A stretch of 64,000 bases of DNA from Ligula intestinalis. Taxonomy: Eukaryota > Platyhelminthes > Cestoda > Diphyllobothriidea > Diphyllobothriidae. The stretch is taken from positions 3,660,359 through 3,724,358 of the forward strand of contig JAYGXS010000007.1 in the NCBI GenBank assembly GCA_036362985.1. Direction: 5' to 3'. The position numbers and the translations under genes are program-made. Below the pieces are notes generated by a model. That model did no database searches. It was not told the DNA's origin and worked only from the letters and a program-made list of their open reading frames with translations. Below are positions 1 through 11,085 of the stretch, in pieces. The number at the start of each line of letters is the position of its first letter. Within the stretch, counting starts at the first letter, position 1.

Positions 1-360
1 TGCTTTGTCGATTGTGATCGGGAATATGATGAATGAATGCAGGTGTTTCATCGATCTAGTCAAGGAACAATTAAGTTCCGCTTTGCCAAGACGCTCGCAA
101 CGCAAACCCTCAAGACCGTCAAATAGTGACTAAGTTGATATGATGAAGTGGACCCGACAAAGCAAAAGGAGACTGGAATGGCCATTTCTGGCTTATTAGC
201 CAGTCAAACCCAATCTCGAGGGTTCACGCCCCCAAGATTTGAGCCCGGGATCTTCAAAAATTGTGTTCGAGACACTACCTCTAGTCCACGGGTTCCTGTT
301 TTGTCGGTTGTGATCGGGAATATGATGAATGAATGTAGGTGTTCCACCGGCCCTTCCTAG
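1..360. repeat. 296-bp tandem (satellite-like) repeat, about 1.2 units
   Basis: The first roughly 55 bases recur almost unchanged from position 297 onward (shared words: gtgatcgggaatatgatga, then gaatgaatg), giving a period of 296 bp. The unit contains a hammerhead remnant on the minus strand at 171-205. A shorter piece of the same unit, in the opposite orientation, sits at about 34,389-34,600. The array runs off the left edge, so its true copy number cannot be seen. Tandem hammerhead-bearing repeats of this size resemble the ribozyme satellites known from schistosomes and newts and the retrozymes of plants and animals. That likeness is by architecture only. Confidence 0.7.
171..205 (-). ncRNA. 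Hammerhead ribozyme remnant, third type
   Basis: Read on the minus strand, stem I strands GACUGG and CCAGUC are perfectly complementary (6 bp). They flank a GAA and an 8-nt palindrome AUGGCCAU (plus positions 178-185), then U at the cleavage position (177). The core is damaged: the stretch between stem I and GAA is only 11 nt, against 21 nt in the copy at 34,418-34,438. A 10-nt deletion has therefore removed most of CUGAUGA and stem II, and this copy should be inactive. Confidence 0.6.
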
Positions 361-1228
361 TTGGGCACGTGCCAACGATTTGGGTTTGCAAATGTGTGTC
401 CTGTGTTCAGTCTGTGCATGGCAAAGTCCGATAGGTGGTCTTGCCTCCTTACCGCTAACTGGTATTCACGTATGCGGGTGGATAGAGCTCTTTCGGCTTG
501 TCCACAATAGACGGCATCACAACTGGTTCACGGTTTTTTGCAGATGAACTCCAAGCTGGGTGCGCAAAGTAGTTGCCATTTTGTGCGCAATTTCTATCTG
601 GTGCTTCGTAGTTGTCTTCCGAGAAGCTCAGGTACATTCTTTACACATGCAAGTGTCCGCCAGTTCGTTGGCTTTGGCGCGAAGGTGCTCGCAGCCATGA
701 ATATACCCTTTTCTTTGAAATTTTGTGTTCGTTTGCATCGACGAACAAAGTCTGGAGGGTGCCCATGTTTGGAAAATAGTTTGAAATGATATTTCATTTT
801 TTTCGGTATGCTTCTTCATCTGAACAGTGTGGTTTCGCTCGACTGGGCAAGCTTTTACTAGAGCTGCGTTGGCGGGTCATTGGATGGTTACCCCCAAAAT
901 GTAAGATGACTTTGGAGTCTGTGTCCTTACGAAACCCTGAAGTATGGAATGTCCCACCAGTCCTTCTCTTTACGAGGACAGCCAAGAATTGGAGTTGTTC
1001 ATCTGCCTCTGTTTCAAAGGCAATTTAAATTTCTGAAGCTGTATCGTTAACAGTATATACTAATTGGAATGCCTGACGAATAGACATACACGACACTAGG
1101 TGAAAGGCGGCCTCGGAAACAACACTTATTTGTCATGAAGAGTGTATTTGGAAACAATTTACTCAATCAATCGACGCGTGAGTCCCGTTGCCGATCGGTA
1201 AGCGTCCATCCACAAACGTTAATATGTA
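361..1228. other. No supported feature
   Basis: Only short open frames occur here, on both strands, none with a recognisable domain. I see no repeat shared with the rest of the window. Confidence 0.5.
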
Positions 1229-1261
1229 AAAAGACAGATGATCGAACACTGGAACGATTTG

Positions 1262-1306
1262 TATTTTATTCTGAGCTTTCGAAATCTTAGCGGAATCCAT
1301 CGATGG
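1262..1306 (-). ncRNA. Hammerhead-like motif, inverted 5' copy of element A
   Basis: On the minus strand this reads as a stem-II hairpin followed by CGAAAGCUCAG and AAUAAAAUAC, matching the 3' copy at 2,591-2,640. The palindrome AGCU follows GAA. The CUGACGA box has decayed to a CAUCGA-like sequence. Confidence 0.6.
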
Positions 1307-1309
1307 GGC

Positions 1310-1860
1310 TTCGTTGTTCGCATTCATACCGCTAAACCTGGCGCACGAAATCTTGCACAAGAGACTTGAAGAGGCAGATGATGCGGCCCGAAGTCCACTC
1401 AAAATTGAACATATCATGAATTTATTCAAATTCTACCAAAAAACCGTACTTAATCTTTGCCAGAGAAACCTACAAACAGATCAAGGGTACTCCAATGGGG
1501 TCTCCGATCTCTGGTTTACTAGCAGAACTGGTCCTGCAAGAACTTAAAAATAACGCCTCCACCTAACATAAGCCCGTCTTTTGGCGTCGTTGCGTAGACG
1601 ACACGTTTGTCATCATCAGGAGAAATATGCTGCAAAAATTCCATGACTTTCTTAATGGAATCTTTCCTGATGTACAATTTAGGAGGGAAGAAGAAAAAGA
1701 GCAGTAGCTGCCTTTCCTTGATGTCCTCGTCAAGAGAACGCCCAACGATGAAATCGAGACGATTGTTTACAGCGAGCAACGAACACAGCAAAATTTCTCC
1801 GTTTTTACAGTGACCATCCAGTTGCTTATAAACGGAGCTGTGTAAAAACACTCTTCAACG
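1310..1860 (+). pseudogene. PLE reverse transcriptase fragment (element A)
   Basis: Translation in shifting frames gives recognisable Penelope-type RT. There is an IPLNLAHEILHKRLEE-like segment, KGTPMGSPISGLLAE (motif B, near 1,490-1,530), a WRRCVDDTFVII motif C (near 1,580-1,620, with C for the usual Y before VDD) and a LPFLDVLVKRT segment (near 1,710-1,740). Several frame changes and stops show it is dead. The fingers and motif A are absent because the element is 5'-truncated. RT of this family copies its own RNA at a target primed by the GIY-YIG endonuclease. Confidence 0.75.
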
Positions 1861-2039
1861 GATTCAGACTCACTACAGCAAGTTAGGGGGAAAAGTACAC
1901 GAGGCCCGATATCTTGTGACCAGTTCAAGCGGAACGATTGTCCGAAAGCATTTATAAACCGATGCCTACGCGTTCGGTTTCAGAGAACCCAAACGGAAGA
2001 GCCACCAAGGATATGGCACGCTCTGCCATCCATAAAATA

Positions 2040-2460
2040 CGTCTCAGAAGAGACTGAGCGCATTGCTACGGGACTAGGTGTTGGAATTGCGCACAGACCA
2101 AAAGCGACCATGCGCAGCGCGGTGATGAAAATAAAAGAGTAGTGTATTGCATCCCATGCCTTAGCCGGCCCTGTAATTACGCATGCCAAACTGAAAGCAT
2201 GCTCGGATAGCGCATACATGAACACAAGTTTGCCAAGCGACGAGGCGACGAATTATCACAAGTTGCAGATTGCACCTATGAAACAGGCCATGAGTTCAAC
2301 TTCACTGCCGTCAAGGTACTCGCCCACGCGGGAAACAAGACGAGCAGAGAAGTTGTCTAAGCCTAGTCCACAGATGAGAATTCTGTCAACAGATGTGTCG
2401 AATTGGCGCCAGCGTACAGGGCCTTGCGCTATTATAAACGACCGCCCCACATCCTTCAAA
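2040..2460 (+). pseudogene. PLE GIY-YIG endonuclease region (element A)
   Basis: A VSEETERIATGLGVGIAHRPKATMR linker segment (about 2,040-2,125) leads into a decayed GIY-YIG core: WY-type C-I-P-C, then CNYACQT where YVGQT is expected. This is followed by RIHEHKFAKRRGDELSQ, TGHEFNF and a SREVV...STDENSVNRCVELAPAYRAL tail. Stops interrupt it. The Tyr-Val-Gly of the catalytic YIG motif is replaced by Tyr-Ala-Cys, so it would be inactive even if translated. Confidence 0.65.
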
Positions 2461-2590
2461 TCGCCCCATTATCGGTGTGGACATGGCCATTAGGCGCCCA
2501 AACCTAACAGTTAGAGATTTTTCACACGTTGAGAATTTTAACTGTTTGCTGACAGGATTTTACCAGCCACTCCTTTGTTGCTGTTTCCCA

Positions 2591-2640
2591 CCTCTTACGA
2601 TGGACTCAGGCAAGAGTCCGAAAGCTCGGAATAAAATACA
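2591..2640 (+). ncRNA. Compact hammerhead-like ribozyme (AGCU type), element A 3' end
   Basis: Box 1 is CUUACGA at 2594-2600 (consensus CUGACGA, one substitution), then U, then stem II GGACUC/GAGUCC (2602-2607 with 2614-2619). GAA follows at 2620-2622, AGCU palindrome at 2623-2626, C17 at 2627, then GGAAUAAAAU. The G-to-U change at the invariant G5 should abolish activity. Confidence 0.65.
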
Positions 2641-2754
2641 AATTTTCCGGGTGTTCGATCATCTGTTTTCTTGACGGAGACAGATACTTGGAACGCGAAC
2701 GTTCTCTTTTATTCGTGAGCAAATGTAAATATTCCTCGAGCTGAAATGACACTG

Positions 2755-2960
2755 CGTGTTACAGCGTCAGACTTCTGACCAATAGGTCACGGGTTAAAGC
2801 CTCAGATGGCGCAATAACTGGCGTTGCGTGTGGCTGGCCGATGAGAGCTACTGAGTCTGAAATGGGCACTCCAGTCTCCCTCTTGTCTTTGTCGGGAATG
2901 CGCGTGTATCGTGCAGCTGCTGTTGGGGATGATTGAGTTCCGTAAACCATCAGTGATCGT
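2755..2960 (+). repeat. Repeat fragment carrying a third-type hammerhead
   Basis: About 200 bp that share the ribozyme and the downstream CUCCAGUCUCC...CUUUGUCGGG segment with the repeat at the window start (minus strand there). No coding content is apparent. Confidence 0.5.
2832..2876 (+). ncRNA. Hammerhead ribozyme remnant, third type
   Basis: Stem I is GGCUGG (2832-2837) with CCAGUC (2871-2876), 6 bp including one G-U. The box is CCGAUGA (2838-2844; U4 changed to C). A 14-nt stem-II region follows, then GAA (2859-2861), a decayed palindrome AUGGGCAC (2862-2869) and U17 (2870). Overall geometry and lengths equal the 34.4-kb copy. Confidence 0.55.
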
Positions 2961-5565
2961 TCATCAGTTGCAGTCAGGTGTGTTCTACAGTCCGACCTGC
3001 TATGAGAAACGTGTCAGACGTATTATGTTATAGGTAGAGTAACCCTAACCGGTAAGGATTGGTTAAAGGTTTCATCAATATAACCTTTAAACAAAGAGTT
3101 GTTTTTTTCAGTAACGATGTAAACATGGGTTTTTATTACCTTTTACATGTAACGATAGCATATTCATTAAGCAACATATTTCATTAGAATCCAACTGTTC
3201 CAACCTATGAAAAGCGACCTTACTAATGCTTCGTTTCCCGCGTGTGTACGGGTCAACTTATCTAGTGTGTAGATACTTTGAGTGATCACATTCGTCCTCT
3301 CCCAAGGAACTGGAAGAAGATGAACAGGATCCAATGTCACGGACCAAACTATATTCGAAGTGACGTTTTAGAAACCTCGCTTCCATGGTCAGAATATTGT
3401 AGTTGCAGCGTCTGGTGGTCTTGACTTAGCTAGCCTTGCGTCTGTCTCGTATTATATTCGTGCTGAATACACCAACTTTGACCTCTACATTGGTTGCCAA
3501 CTACCTTCGGTCTCCCGGAGGTTTGGCTGCTTGTGGGCTTGCGTGACCGTCATCCCATTTTTAGTCATCGTAGGTGTAGGCTAGTCAATATGCTTGCTGG
3601 CCTCTCCAAAGTAAACCTGCGGACTGATCTCTCGTGGCTGTTCGCTTGAGTTGTTTTCCGTTTTGCTAGTGCATTGATGACACAGTTGGCCACGTGACCA
3701 CCAGCCGCCATCCGTATTATCCGTGAGCGTAGGCTTTCGCTGTGCGTGCTCATTTGTCCTACTGGCCCTGTCCGAATTGACCCGAGCCTTGTGTGAAGAG
3801 CCGGGTAAGCAAGGTAAAATTCCATAGCTCTGTTGTTTGTGCCGGTGAAGGACCAACTTCTATGCCATTTTCGCATTAGCCCTGTCCATGAAGTTAACTT
3901 CAAGTTAGTTTAAGTTACCTTTAATTAGGTATAACGAATAATTCAGAATAGGCTAAATATGTATTGCTTTTTTCCGTTGCCCCATCCAACGAAAGATGTT
4001 TGACCCTACTATCGTTGGATTTATGTAATTGCATGGTAATGATTACAAGCTTTCTTTACCCTCCAACCATACGGACTCCGGCAGCGTGCTGTAAAATTCT
4101 TTCATTTAGAGTCCACCAGCGCGCACAAGCCGTGATCTAGGCCGCTCCTATCAGTCCTAAAGGTTGGCTTTGTGTACCATTGTTTATGCAGGTATATGCA
4201 CCAAAATGTAGACTGAGCGAAAAAAGGTGACGAATACGTTGTTTAGCGCGTGTTGTGTTAACTTCCAATGACCTTCGGGTTTGTGAGCAGTGTATAAAAT
4301 CCAAAGTAAACTGTGATATGATGTATGCAAGGTTCGTAAGAGTTGACTGCTACCTTTGGATTAACACTATTGAGGATGCATTTTTGTGATTTTGGGTCGC
4401 TTATTTACGGATGACCTCCCTGAGTGGCAATCTCTTCATCTTTGCTAAATTTTGGGGGACACTGCCATGTTGCTTGGAGGCATGTTCGAAGTCGCTGATG
4501 GCAATATGTGCACTAGTTCGGGTTAGCTAATACGCAAATCATGGCGGACGAACGGTAGGTAGTGTGACAGTTTCCTGGATCTATTTGGAGGATCCACTGC
4601 ATGTGGTGGGGGAAAAATGTGAATGAGCCTTTTGAGTGGAAGTAGAAAAGTTTGCTTGTTTACAAATTTTAACAACCTGATGTTTTCGAATTGTCTCTCG
4701 AACCCATAATCAAATACAGTGGCCGAAAAAGAGCAGTTCCTATACAGAAGGTTGGCATATTTATGGGATGCGGTGGGTATGCTAAAGCATGCCTATGACA
4801 ATAACCGACTTCTCTCTCAACAAAGTCAGATGTCAGCTTGTGTGCTCAGAGCGAGGCGGCCGGCCTGTGGCACGAGTATTAGAAGACGCGTTCGCCTTTT
4901 CGGTCCCCAAATGGCCAAATTGATTTTGCTAAACGGGATCTCAGCACCAAAAATGGATTGGAAAAGCTATCGCATTTGGATTCTCTTTTGAAAACTTCAT
5001 CTGTGATAAGCGCAGAATAGAGTCATACATGCAGGTACAAGGGTGATGCATACACAGATTATTCAGTATTTAAAGGCCATTGCAGAAACGCGAGTACTTC
5101 GAGTACTTTCGAGTACTTAATTGCCACGATTTCGTCACACTTATTTTAACTATCGTCGGAGATGTTGCTGGGCCTGGCCTTTATACGTGATGGTGTCTCC
5201 TGTGCAGACGACGCCTCAGTACGGTAAGTCGTTGCACTGGTTGATTGACTGGGAGCGTATGATCCATGCGGTCGCGTGGCCGGTGCGGCACAACTTGTTT
5301 ATGCATCACACTAGTCTCTGCATGCATCTCCCTATTGTGTGTTTATTTCTGATAAAGGATTCAATATAGACTTCGAAACATCGAGCAAATCAAATTCTGG
5401 ATCTAGTGATCACATTTTATACTTCTGAATGGCTTCCTGAAACCCGTCTGTTAATTTCCATTGGCAGCTATAAGTATCGTAACCGCCGCTAACACTGTCG
5501 AGATCAGCACAATCCTCGTCAATAGTAACAGCGCCAGTTTCGCTGCACCTGCTTTGACCATCATC
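2961..5565. other. No recognised feature
   Basis: A minus-strand open frame of 112 codons at 3,565-3,903 and a plus-strand one of 90 codons at 4,719-4,991 show no domain I recognise. They may be chance or decayed transposon sequence. The remainder is AT-rich and non-repetitive within the window. Confidence 0.4.
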
Positions 5566-5585
5566 ATAATCCTCATCGTCGTACT

Positions 5586-5621
<36 letters not shown>

Positions 5622-5639
5622 AATCCTCATCGTCGGACT

Positions 5640-5682
<43 letters not shown>

Positions 5683-5735
5683 GTCATCATCATCCGCATC
5701 ACCACCACCATCATCATCATCATCATTACCACTGC
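5566..5735. repeat. (ATC)n trinucleotide microsatellite
   Basis: Long runs of ATC/TCA with scattered interruptions such as CTCATCGTC. The repeat is open in several frames on both strands (poly-Ile/poly-Met), which is a by-product of composition and not evidence of a gene. Confidence 0.95.
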
Positions 5736-6353
5736 AACGAACATCGTAATCTAAGTCTTGCCACCAACTCTTTATTTACTAGCATTCCTGTTTTCCTGTA
5801 CTATTCAAAGATTATTCGCAAATCGCTTTTACAGGAGAATTTTCCGGTCCCGTTCTTATTGAATGCCAAGACTAAATCAATTTATCCAAGCAATATCTGA
5901 CCGTCAACGCCGACATGTCCTGCAATCTGTTTTAGGTTTATTGAACACCGAGAAAGTGCACATTGACCTTCTGTGATTAAACGGCTGCTTATACTTCATT
6001 CATTGAAGGGAGTTGCCGCTATGGCTAACAAATAATATGACGATCATAAGTTTTTTCTTCCAACTAACTCGCTATCAGCTACTCCCTTGTCCCACAGCGG
6101 ATAAAACCTACCGCATATTTGTATGCTCATTTTAAGCAAAACAATTCATAGGTACCGTATTCGAGGTATTAAAAATGCTCAATCATTGAAGAGGGGAAAA
6201 TAACCTAGTCATTGCGTGATAACTAGAAGACGGGTATCATGCATGCACTTCCGATTATAGCACTTGTGGGTGTACTGAGTAGGTAGGGCAATGCATTTGT
6301 GTTATTCAAAGCGCAGCATTTTTCCGAACATGGCTCTGTCGCATCCTTTCACT
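5736..6353. other. No supported feature
   Basis: AT-rich spacer between the microsatellite and the 1-kb direct repeat. I see no coding or RNA signal. Confidence 0.5.
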
Positions 6354-7330
6354 CGCGTAGACTCTGAAACGAAGACGAAACACAGACGGCTTGTATTAAT
6401 AATAGATACGAACACGTACCATGTAGGAGGGGGAGGACAGAACGTCCTAGATGGCGATGTAGGTAGGGTAATGCCCTTTTTACTCCCCGAATGCGTGTCC
6501 TTTCTACGGCCAGTAAGTACTTCCGAACGGGTTACGGGGGATAACACTAAAAGGTAGTATCGACACCAATAACAGGCTACTCTGACTTAGTTACTAGACT
6601 GCAGACTTGCATGTTCATAATGCCCTTAAGATAAGTCAAAGCCGTGGCAGCTAACAAGGATGTCTTTAACTGAGAGCTTCATAAACTGCCTGTGTGCGGA
6701 CGCCCCAGTATATAATGGGAAGGATGTTTCTTCTGTTTTCACTGCAAAAAAGTGCAGTCTAGATTACTGCGATCTCATTCACCGCACTTGTTTGTAGGTG
6801 CCATGAGCCTACGGAAATTTGATTTATCTTCAAATCTGCGACAGCAAAGGTAGGATAGTTACTAAGAAGGACCTCTGCTGTTTCATAACGCTACTAACTT
6901 CTGAGACTGAAAAGATACTAATTAGAGAGGAATGGTAACTTTGAGCGAGGAATTAAAGTCACACATGTAGGTGGGCTTTAACAGCTTCCATTTATGGAGC
7001 GCACCGTTAACCGGTAAGGGGTCCTTCGGTAGTAGACATTTTTGTGAGTTTGATAAAGCGGACTGAGCCAATAATTTCATCAATTTGAATTGTACGAAGA
7101 AGCACGAACACAACTGATTATCGTTAAATTACGAGTTATTTTATAAAGCAACTGACTCACAAAGAACTGCGGCTTGACAAAAGGTGCATCCAGATGACTT
7201 TTGGAATTTATTTTTGAAACCCATATGCATACCCAAAATTAAATAAGGATGAGTAGAGCTGGCTCGTATGTGGTTTTAAAAAGAAAGTTAATGAAGTGCA
7301 CGTCACATACCCCATATAGTCTTTTTTCCT
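6354..7330 (+). repeat. Direct repeat R1, copy 1 (about 1 kb)
   Basis: Runs from a GCGTAGACTCT start to a CACGTCA(C/T)ATACCCC end and is closely matched over its whole length by 11,086-12,090, with only substitutions and small indels. I recognise no protein domain in it. The longest open frames are 60-90 codons and are not conserved as frames between the copies. It is either a non-coding transposable element or a duplicated segment whose interval later took in a LINE. Confidence 0.75.
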
Positions 7331-8929
7331 ACGGATACTGAGGTGCACCGAAATATGCATGCATGATTAAAACAGTTAATTTTCAAGTCACAATTCCGTG
7401 TTCGATGTAAGGTAGATTCTGTGCCCGATACTCATTGTAGACGAGCTAATTATTTAACAATTGCGTGCTTACCAGAGAAGGCGTTCCATCTCTGCAATTC
7501 CAAGTATAAACTTTGGGGTTTGGCGACTAGACAGATTACTGACTTTGTTATTCACAGCGCAAAACAATGAATGCTAGTCTTTTTGCTGTAAACAACTTTG
7601 GCCGCCTATTTTCGCTAATGAAAATTCTGAAAAGACGGCGAAGCACAGATGGTTCTTTTTAAAAGTAGATGAAAACGCTTGAACTGGATTGGGGAAAAAC
7701 ATAGCTTACTAGGTGGCAGGCTATGCACATCAGATTACGTATCTGATGAAAGGTTGGACATTCGGGGATCGACACAAATTTGAGGTTGTTTATTTAGTTC
7801 ATTGGATTGACTTGTGGCGCAAAATGCTGTTTACTAGAATAGCATTCCGTGCATGTCAGTATACTGGGAGAAAAAAGAGAAAGACGTGGGCAAAATCCAG
7901 CGTTCGTTTATATCCGAGGAATTTCCTACCTTATTAAACGTTGTAGAAAAACACTGGATTTTGTGCATGTTGCACTATAAATAAACATTCATGAAGAAGA
8001 GGAACTTTTACTGATATCATTTCAGAAAAGGGCAAATTTTGTTTTGCTTCCGTGAAATTGTGGTAAGTGTACGTATTAGATAAGGCATTATTGTCAAGAA
8101 AAGAAAGATGAATTCAGTTTACAAAGTTTTTTCTTAAAACTCTGTTAATATTTGTGCCCCAAAGATAAGTAATTAACTTACAAGACACCAAAATGTGTTT
8201 GAGTATGCCAAAATTACTGGTCCTATTTGACTTTACATGAACTTCCTCGGAATGTCCTAAATTGTCTAAGTAACCCCGTTAACGAACTTCATCATAATCT
8301 TGTCAAAATATAGAAGAAAACGAATGCATATAAAAACTTGGAACGGAACAATCAAAAGATTATCACGTTTAAAAATATCGAAGGATAAATTCGGTCACTA
8401 TGTTGTGCACTTAAAATCATACACCAGTGCTCTGAAGTAGAAGAACATATTCAGCTGCTCTATTTTACATAGAAATGAAAGTTCTTTCAGTTTCTGCAGA
8501 GTATTTATCTCTAAGTTTTAGGGAAATCAAAAAATGGTCAACATATCCCATTGTTATCTTGACTGCATCTTCAAAAATGGTACAGTACAGAGATATTCGA
8601 CTTCGAAGTATCTAACTAAAGCTCTTTTTCAAAAGTTCAATCCTTATAGAAAGTTTTTTTAATAAATCCTAGACGTACACATTTTCGGCTTTTGTAGTGG
8701 AAATTCATTTTTCTCGGCAATGAGTTCAAAAGGAAGGAGAAGAAGAATAAGAGAATCTTGCTTTATTTACGAATAAACATCATACATTTTAAGCAAAAAA
8801 TGGCTCCATTGAAGGAGTTTCATTAATGGGTCATGTTAAGAGGTAAAAGGTCATGAAATACTCCCAATTCAAGCTTTACACGGTATCTACGTCTACAATG
8901 GAGACAGATTAGATTCCAACTTCTCAATT
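7331..8929. other. AT-rich interval without recognised feature
   Basis: No convincing ORF, no repeat in common with the rest of the window. The last part (from about 8,700) may be the 3' UTR of the minus-strand LINE. Confidence 0.4.
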
Positions 8930-9492
8930 TCCGCTTCTTCCTACGTAAGGTAGCATGCTAGGAATGGGAGTACCGAGTGCTGATATGCTGATGTGCGGCA
9001 AGACATATGACGGAAGCCTCGATGCATGGGACGGGATGACTTCGCATTCATTAGTTCAGAGTGGATAGGGTGAGCGACCTCATTTATGATGCGATTAGCA
9101 AATTGCTTAACCGTTTTAAACTGGCGCTGTACTATAACGTCAACTAAAAAACAATGGAAACAACAGCAGCTGAAGAGAGCATTCGGGGACTACGTTTAAA
9201 ATGACTAGGTCTTTTTTAAGCAAGGCTAGAAAAATAACTGAAGAGCAGTAAATAATGAGGGGGAGAATACAGGCATCTACAGAACGCCAGATTAGGGCTT
9301 GCGGTGTGTGAAATGAACGCAAGCGGTGGATATAATATGATAGTTTAGGGATTTTGATAAAAGGCTTTCTATATGAAGAGCGAATTCAGGGTTGGATGCT
9401 AGAGTAACGCCAAGGTATCGGAAAGAGGATACTTCGGTGGGCAGAATGTCAATAGTTTCAGGACTGAGAGAGGGTCGCAGTTGAAAAATACA

Positions 9493-10065
9493 CTAGGCTG
9501 ACTTTCGCTCGTTAAGTAGAAGGCCATTTGCTAATGGCCATGTTGAGACATTGTCTAGGCCACCCTTCAGTATTTGGAGGTGTGAATGACGTTTGAGCGG
9601 ATGGCCAACAACCCTATCATCAGCAGATTTTAGAAACAAGTATTTGCTCGTCGATCGTAGGTCGTCAGTGTGGAGAGAGAAGAGATGAGGAGATAAAATA
9701 GCCCCTTGAAGGACTCCACAGTTGTTGGGAAGGACCATGGAGTTTCGCTTTCCGCACTGAACGAATTGAGTGCGGAAAGTGAAATAGTCCCCAAGCCAAG
9801 AGACAGCCCAGCCAGGAGAGCCGCATGCAGAGGTTGTATCAAGAAGAAGATTTCGCTGGATCGTGTTGAAGGCGGAGGTTTAGTCGAGAAAAGCACAACC
9901 ATATGCACGGCAGCCCTTATCTAAATCTTTCAGAGCAGAATGGACTACCAGAGAGCCAGCGTCTAGTGTACTACGCCTTGCTTTATACGCAAATTGCAAG
10001 GAATCGGAAAAATTGTAAGAAAATGGCGTGATTATGTCTAAGGCGACTCGTTCTGCAAGTTTCAA
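9493..10065 (-). pseudogene. LINE RT core with SADD motif, frameshifted
   Basis: Pieces in different frames give FAYKARRSTLDA, AYGCAFLDYTSAFNTI-like motif A, GVLQGAILSPHLFSLHTDDL (motif B), KSADDRVV (motif C) and WPLANGLLLNERKSA (motif D), all in the right order. Motif C has Ser where Tyr or Phe normally stands before ADD. Shifts at about 9,740 and 9,900 break the frame. Confidence 0.75.
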
Positions 10066-10236
10066 TCGTGCAGAAGAGCAGGCAATTGGGCAAAAATATT
10101 TTGGAACAGAAAGAGGAAGGTATTTTCGGGATTGGAGTGATTCTCACTGATCTCCACTCATCGGGAATCTAAGACTTCGTTAAGGACAAGTTGATGAGTT
10201 GTGTCAATACAGGTGCTAGCTGAAAAGAGCAGGATT

Positions 10237-10977
10237 TCAAGAGAAATTGTGTGATGCCATCTGTTCCTGCAGCTGTTGAACCTCGAATCTTTTTAAGATG
10301 TTTTTTATCCCTGTCTCCACAGACACAGGAGCAAAGACACTTTGTATTAAGGAAATGGCGTCTGTCGGAAGATGGGAGGCAGTGGGAGTGTCGATGAAGT
10401 TTGCATTTAAACTATTTAAGTCTAAGTCGGCATCTACAGGTGCTAGTGTATTGCGTTGACCAGTGAGACGCTTAAGATTCTTCCAAATTTCATCCGAGGA
10501 GAGGGGAGCGGAAGATGTAGGAGAAGTAAAAAGCTGACTGACAAAAAGGTCGTTCAGCCTGGAAATCTCACGCTTTATTTGGAAATTCACATCCTCTAGT
10601 CTATCTCGCAGACCTAGTTTGTAGAACAATTCCTTTTGGCGTCTCAAAGTTTTTAGCTTGGGAGAAGAGATTCTGTGAGTTTTAAACATGACAGTGTCAT
10701 GAGGACAGCAGACATTAAAAATTTCGTTTAAAAAAGTAGTGAGATGACTACAGCATGACTCGACATCCGAGTACTCTATAAGGGTAGAAATCTTGCCAGA
10801 TATGATGGTCTGGAGCAATGAAATATAATGCGGGGACGTGTCTCGTATCCTTAGTTTCCTCTCGGGTATTGCTAAAAGCTGTTTATTAGATGGTTGGCAA
10901 GCCCAATAAAGCAGAATGATCTGAGCCTGGCAAAGAAGCTCTTTTTTGACCGCAAAAAGTTTGGGTTGGTTGGTCAA
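10237..10977 (-). pseudogene. LINE ORF2 endonuclease-to-RT linker, 246 codons open
   Basis: The longest uninterrupted LINE frame in the window. It carries the charged linker typical of CR1/jockey-type ORF2 proteins: LKTLRRQKELFYKLG, then FQIKREISRLN and DEIWKNLKRLTGQRN. It lies directly upstream of the RT. It has lost its frame by about 10,237, where the RT continues in other frames. This is not an independent gene. Confidence 0.75.
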
Positions 10978-11085
10978 TATGTGATCCAGAGGGGCGTCGA
11001 CGAAACTACAATTGTAACGGTAGGATAGTAAGTAAGCAGCACTTCAAAGTAACAGCCGCTGTTTTGTTACACTGCCAATTTCTGG

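Larger units (their letters stand above)
1229..2672 (+). mobile_element. Penelope-like element A, 5'-truncated, with ribozyme-bearing inverted ends
   Basis: This is a lineage-2 Penelope-like retroelement. It starts in the middle of the RT domain (about 1,310) and continues through the RT core, a GIY-YIG region and a 3' UTR to a hammerhead-like motif. The first 78 bp (1,229-1,306) are an inverted copy of the last 78 bp (2,595-2,672), including the ribozyme, so the element looks TIR-bounded. Frameshifts and stops break the coding part. Inverted or direct pseudo-LTRs are a known habit of Penelope-like elements. What is seen here is a truncated copy capped at its 5' side by its own 3' end. Confidence 0.8.
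8930..11020 (-). mobile_element. CR1-like non-LTR retrotransposon, 5'-truncated and mutated
   Basis: Reading down the minus strand from 11,020: the end of an AP-endonuclease-like region (LDHILTNQPKLF), the endonuclease-RT linker, then the RT core and a C-terminal domain reaching about 8,930 (FRYLGVTL-like, RSFHTPQALIWRSVDACILPLI, then a CRTSAYQHSVLPFLACYL tail). Frameshifts and stops occur throughout the RT, so it is dead. The same LINE family supplies the C-terminal fragments arrayed at 57.6-63 kb on the plus strand. It sits between the two R1 copies. Confidence 0.8.

Noticed and set aside
3565..3903. 112-codon minus-strand open frame
   Set aside because: No recognisable motif, no splice or start context. 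Composition does not differ clearly from its surroundings.
5451..5754. Overlapping 97-codon frames on both strands, rich in Ile or Met
   Set aside because: They are translations of the (ATC)n microsatellite. Any frame of that repeat is open.
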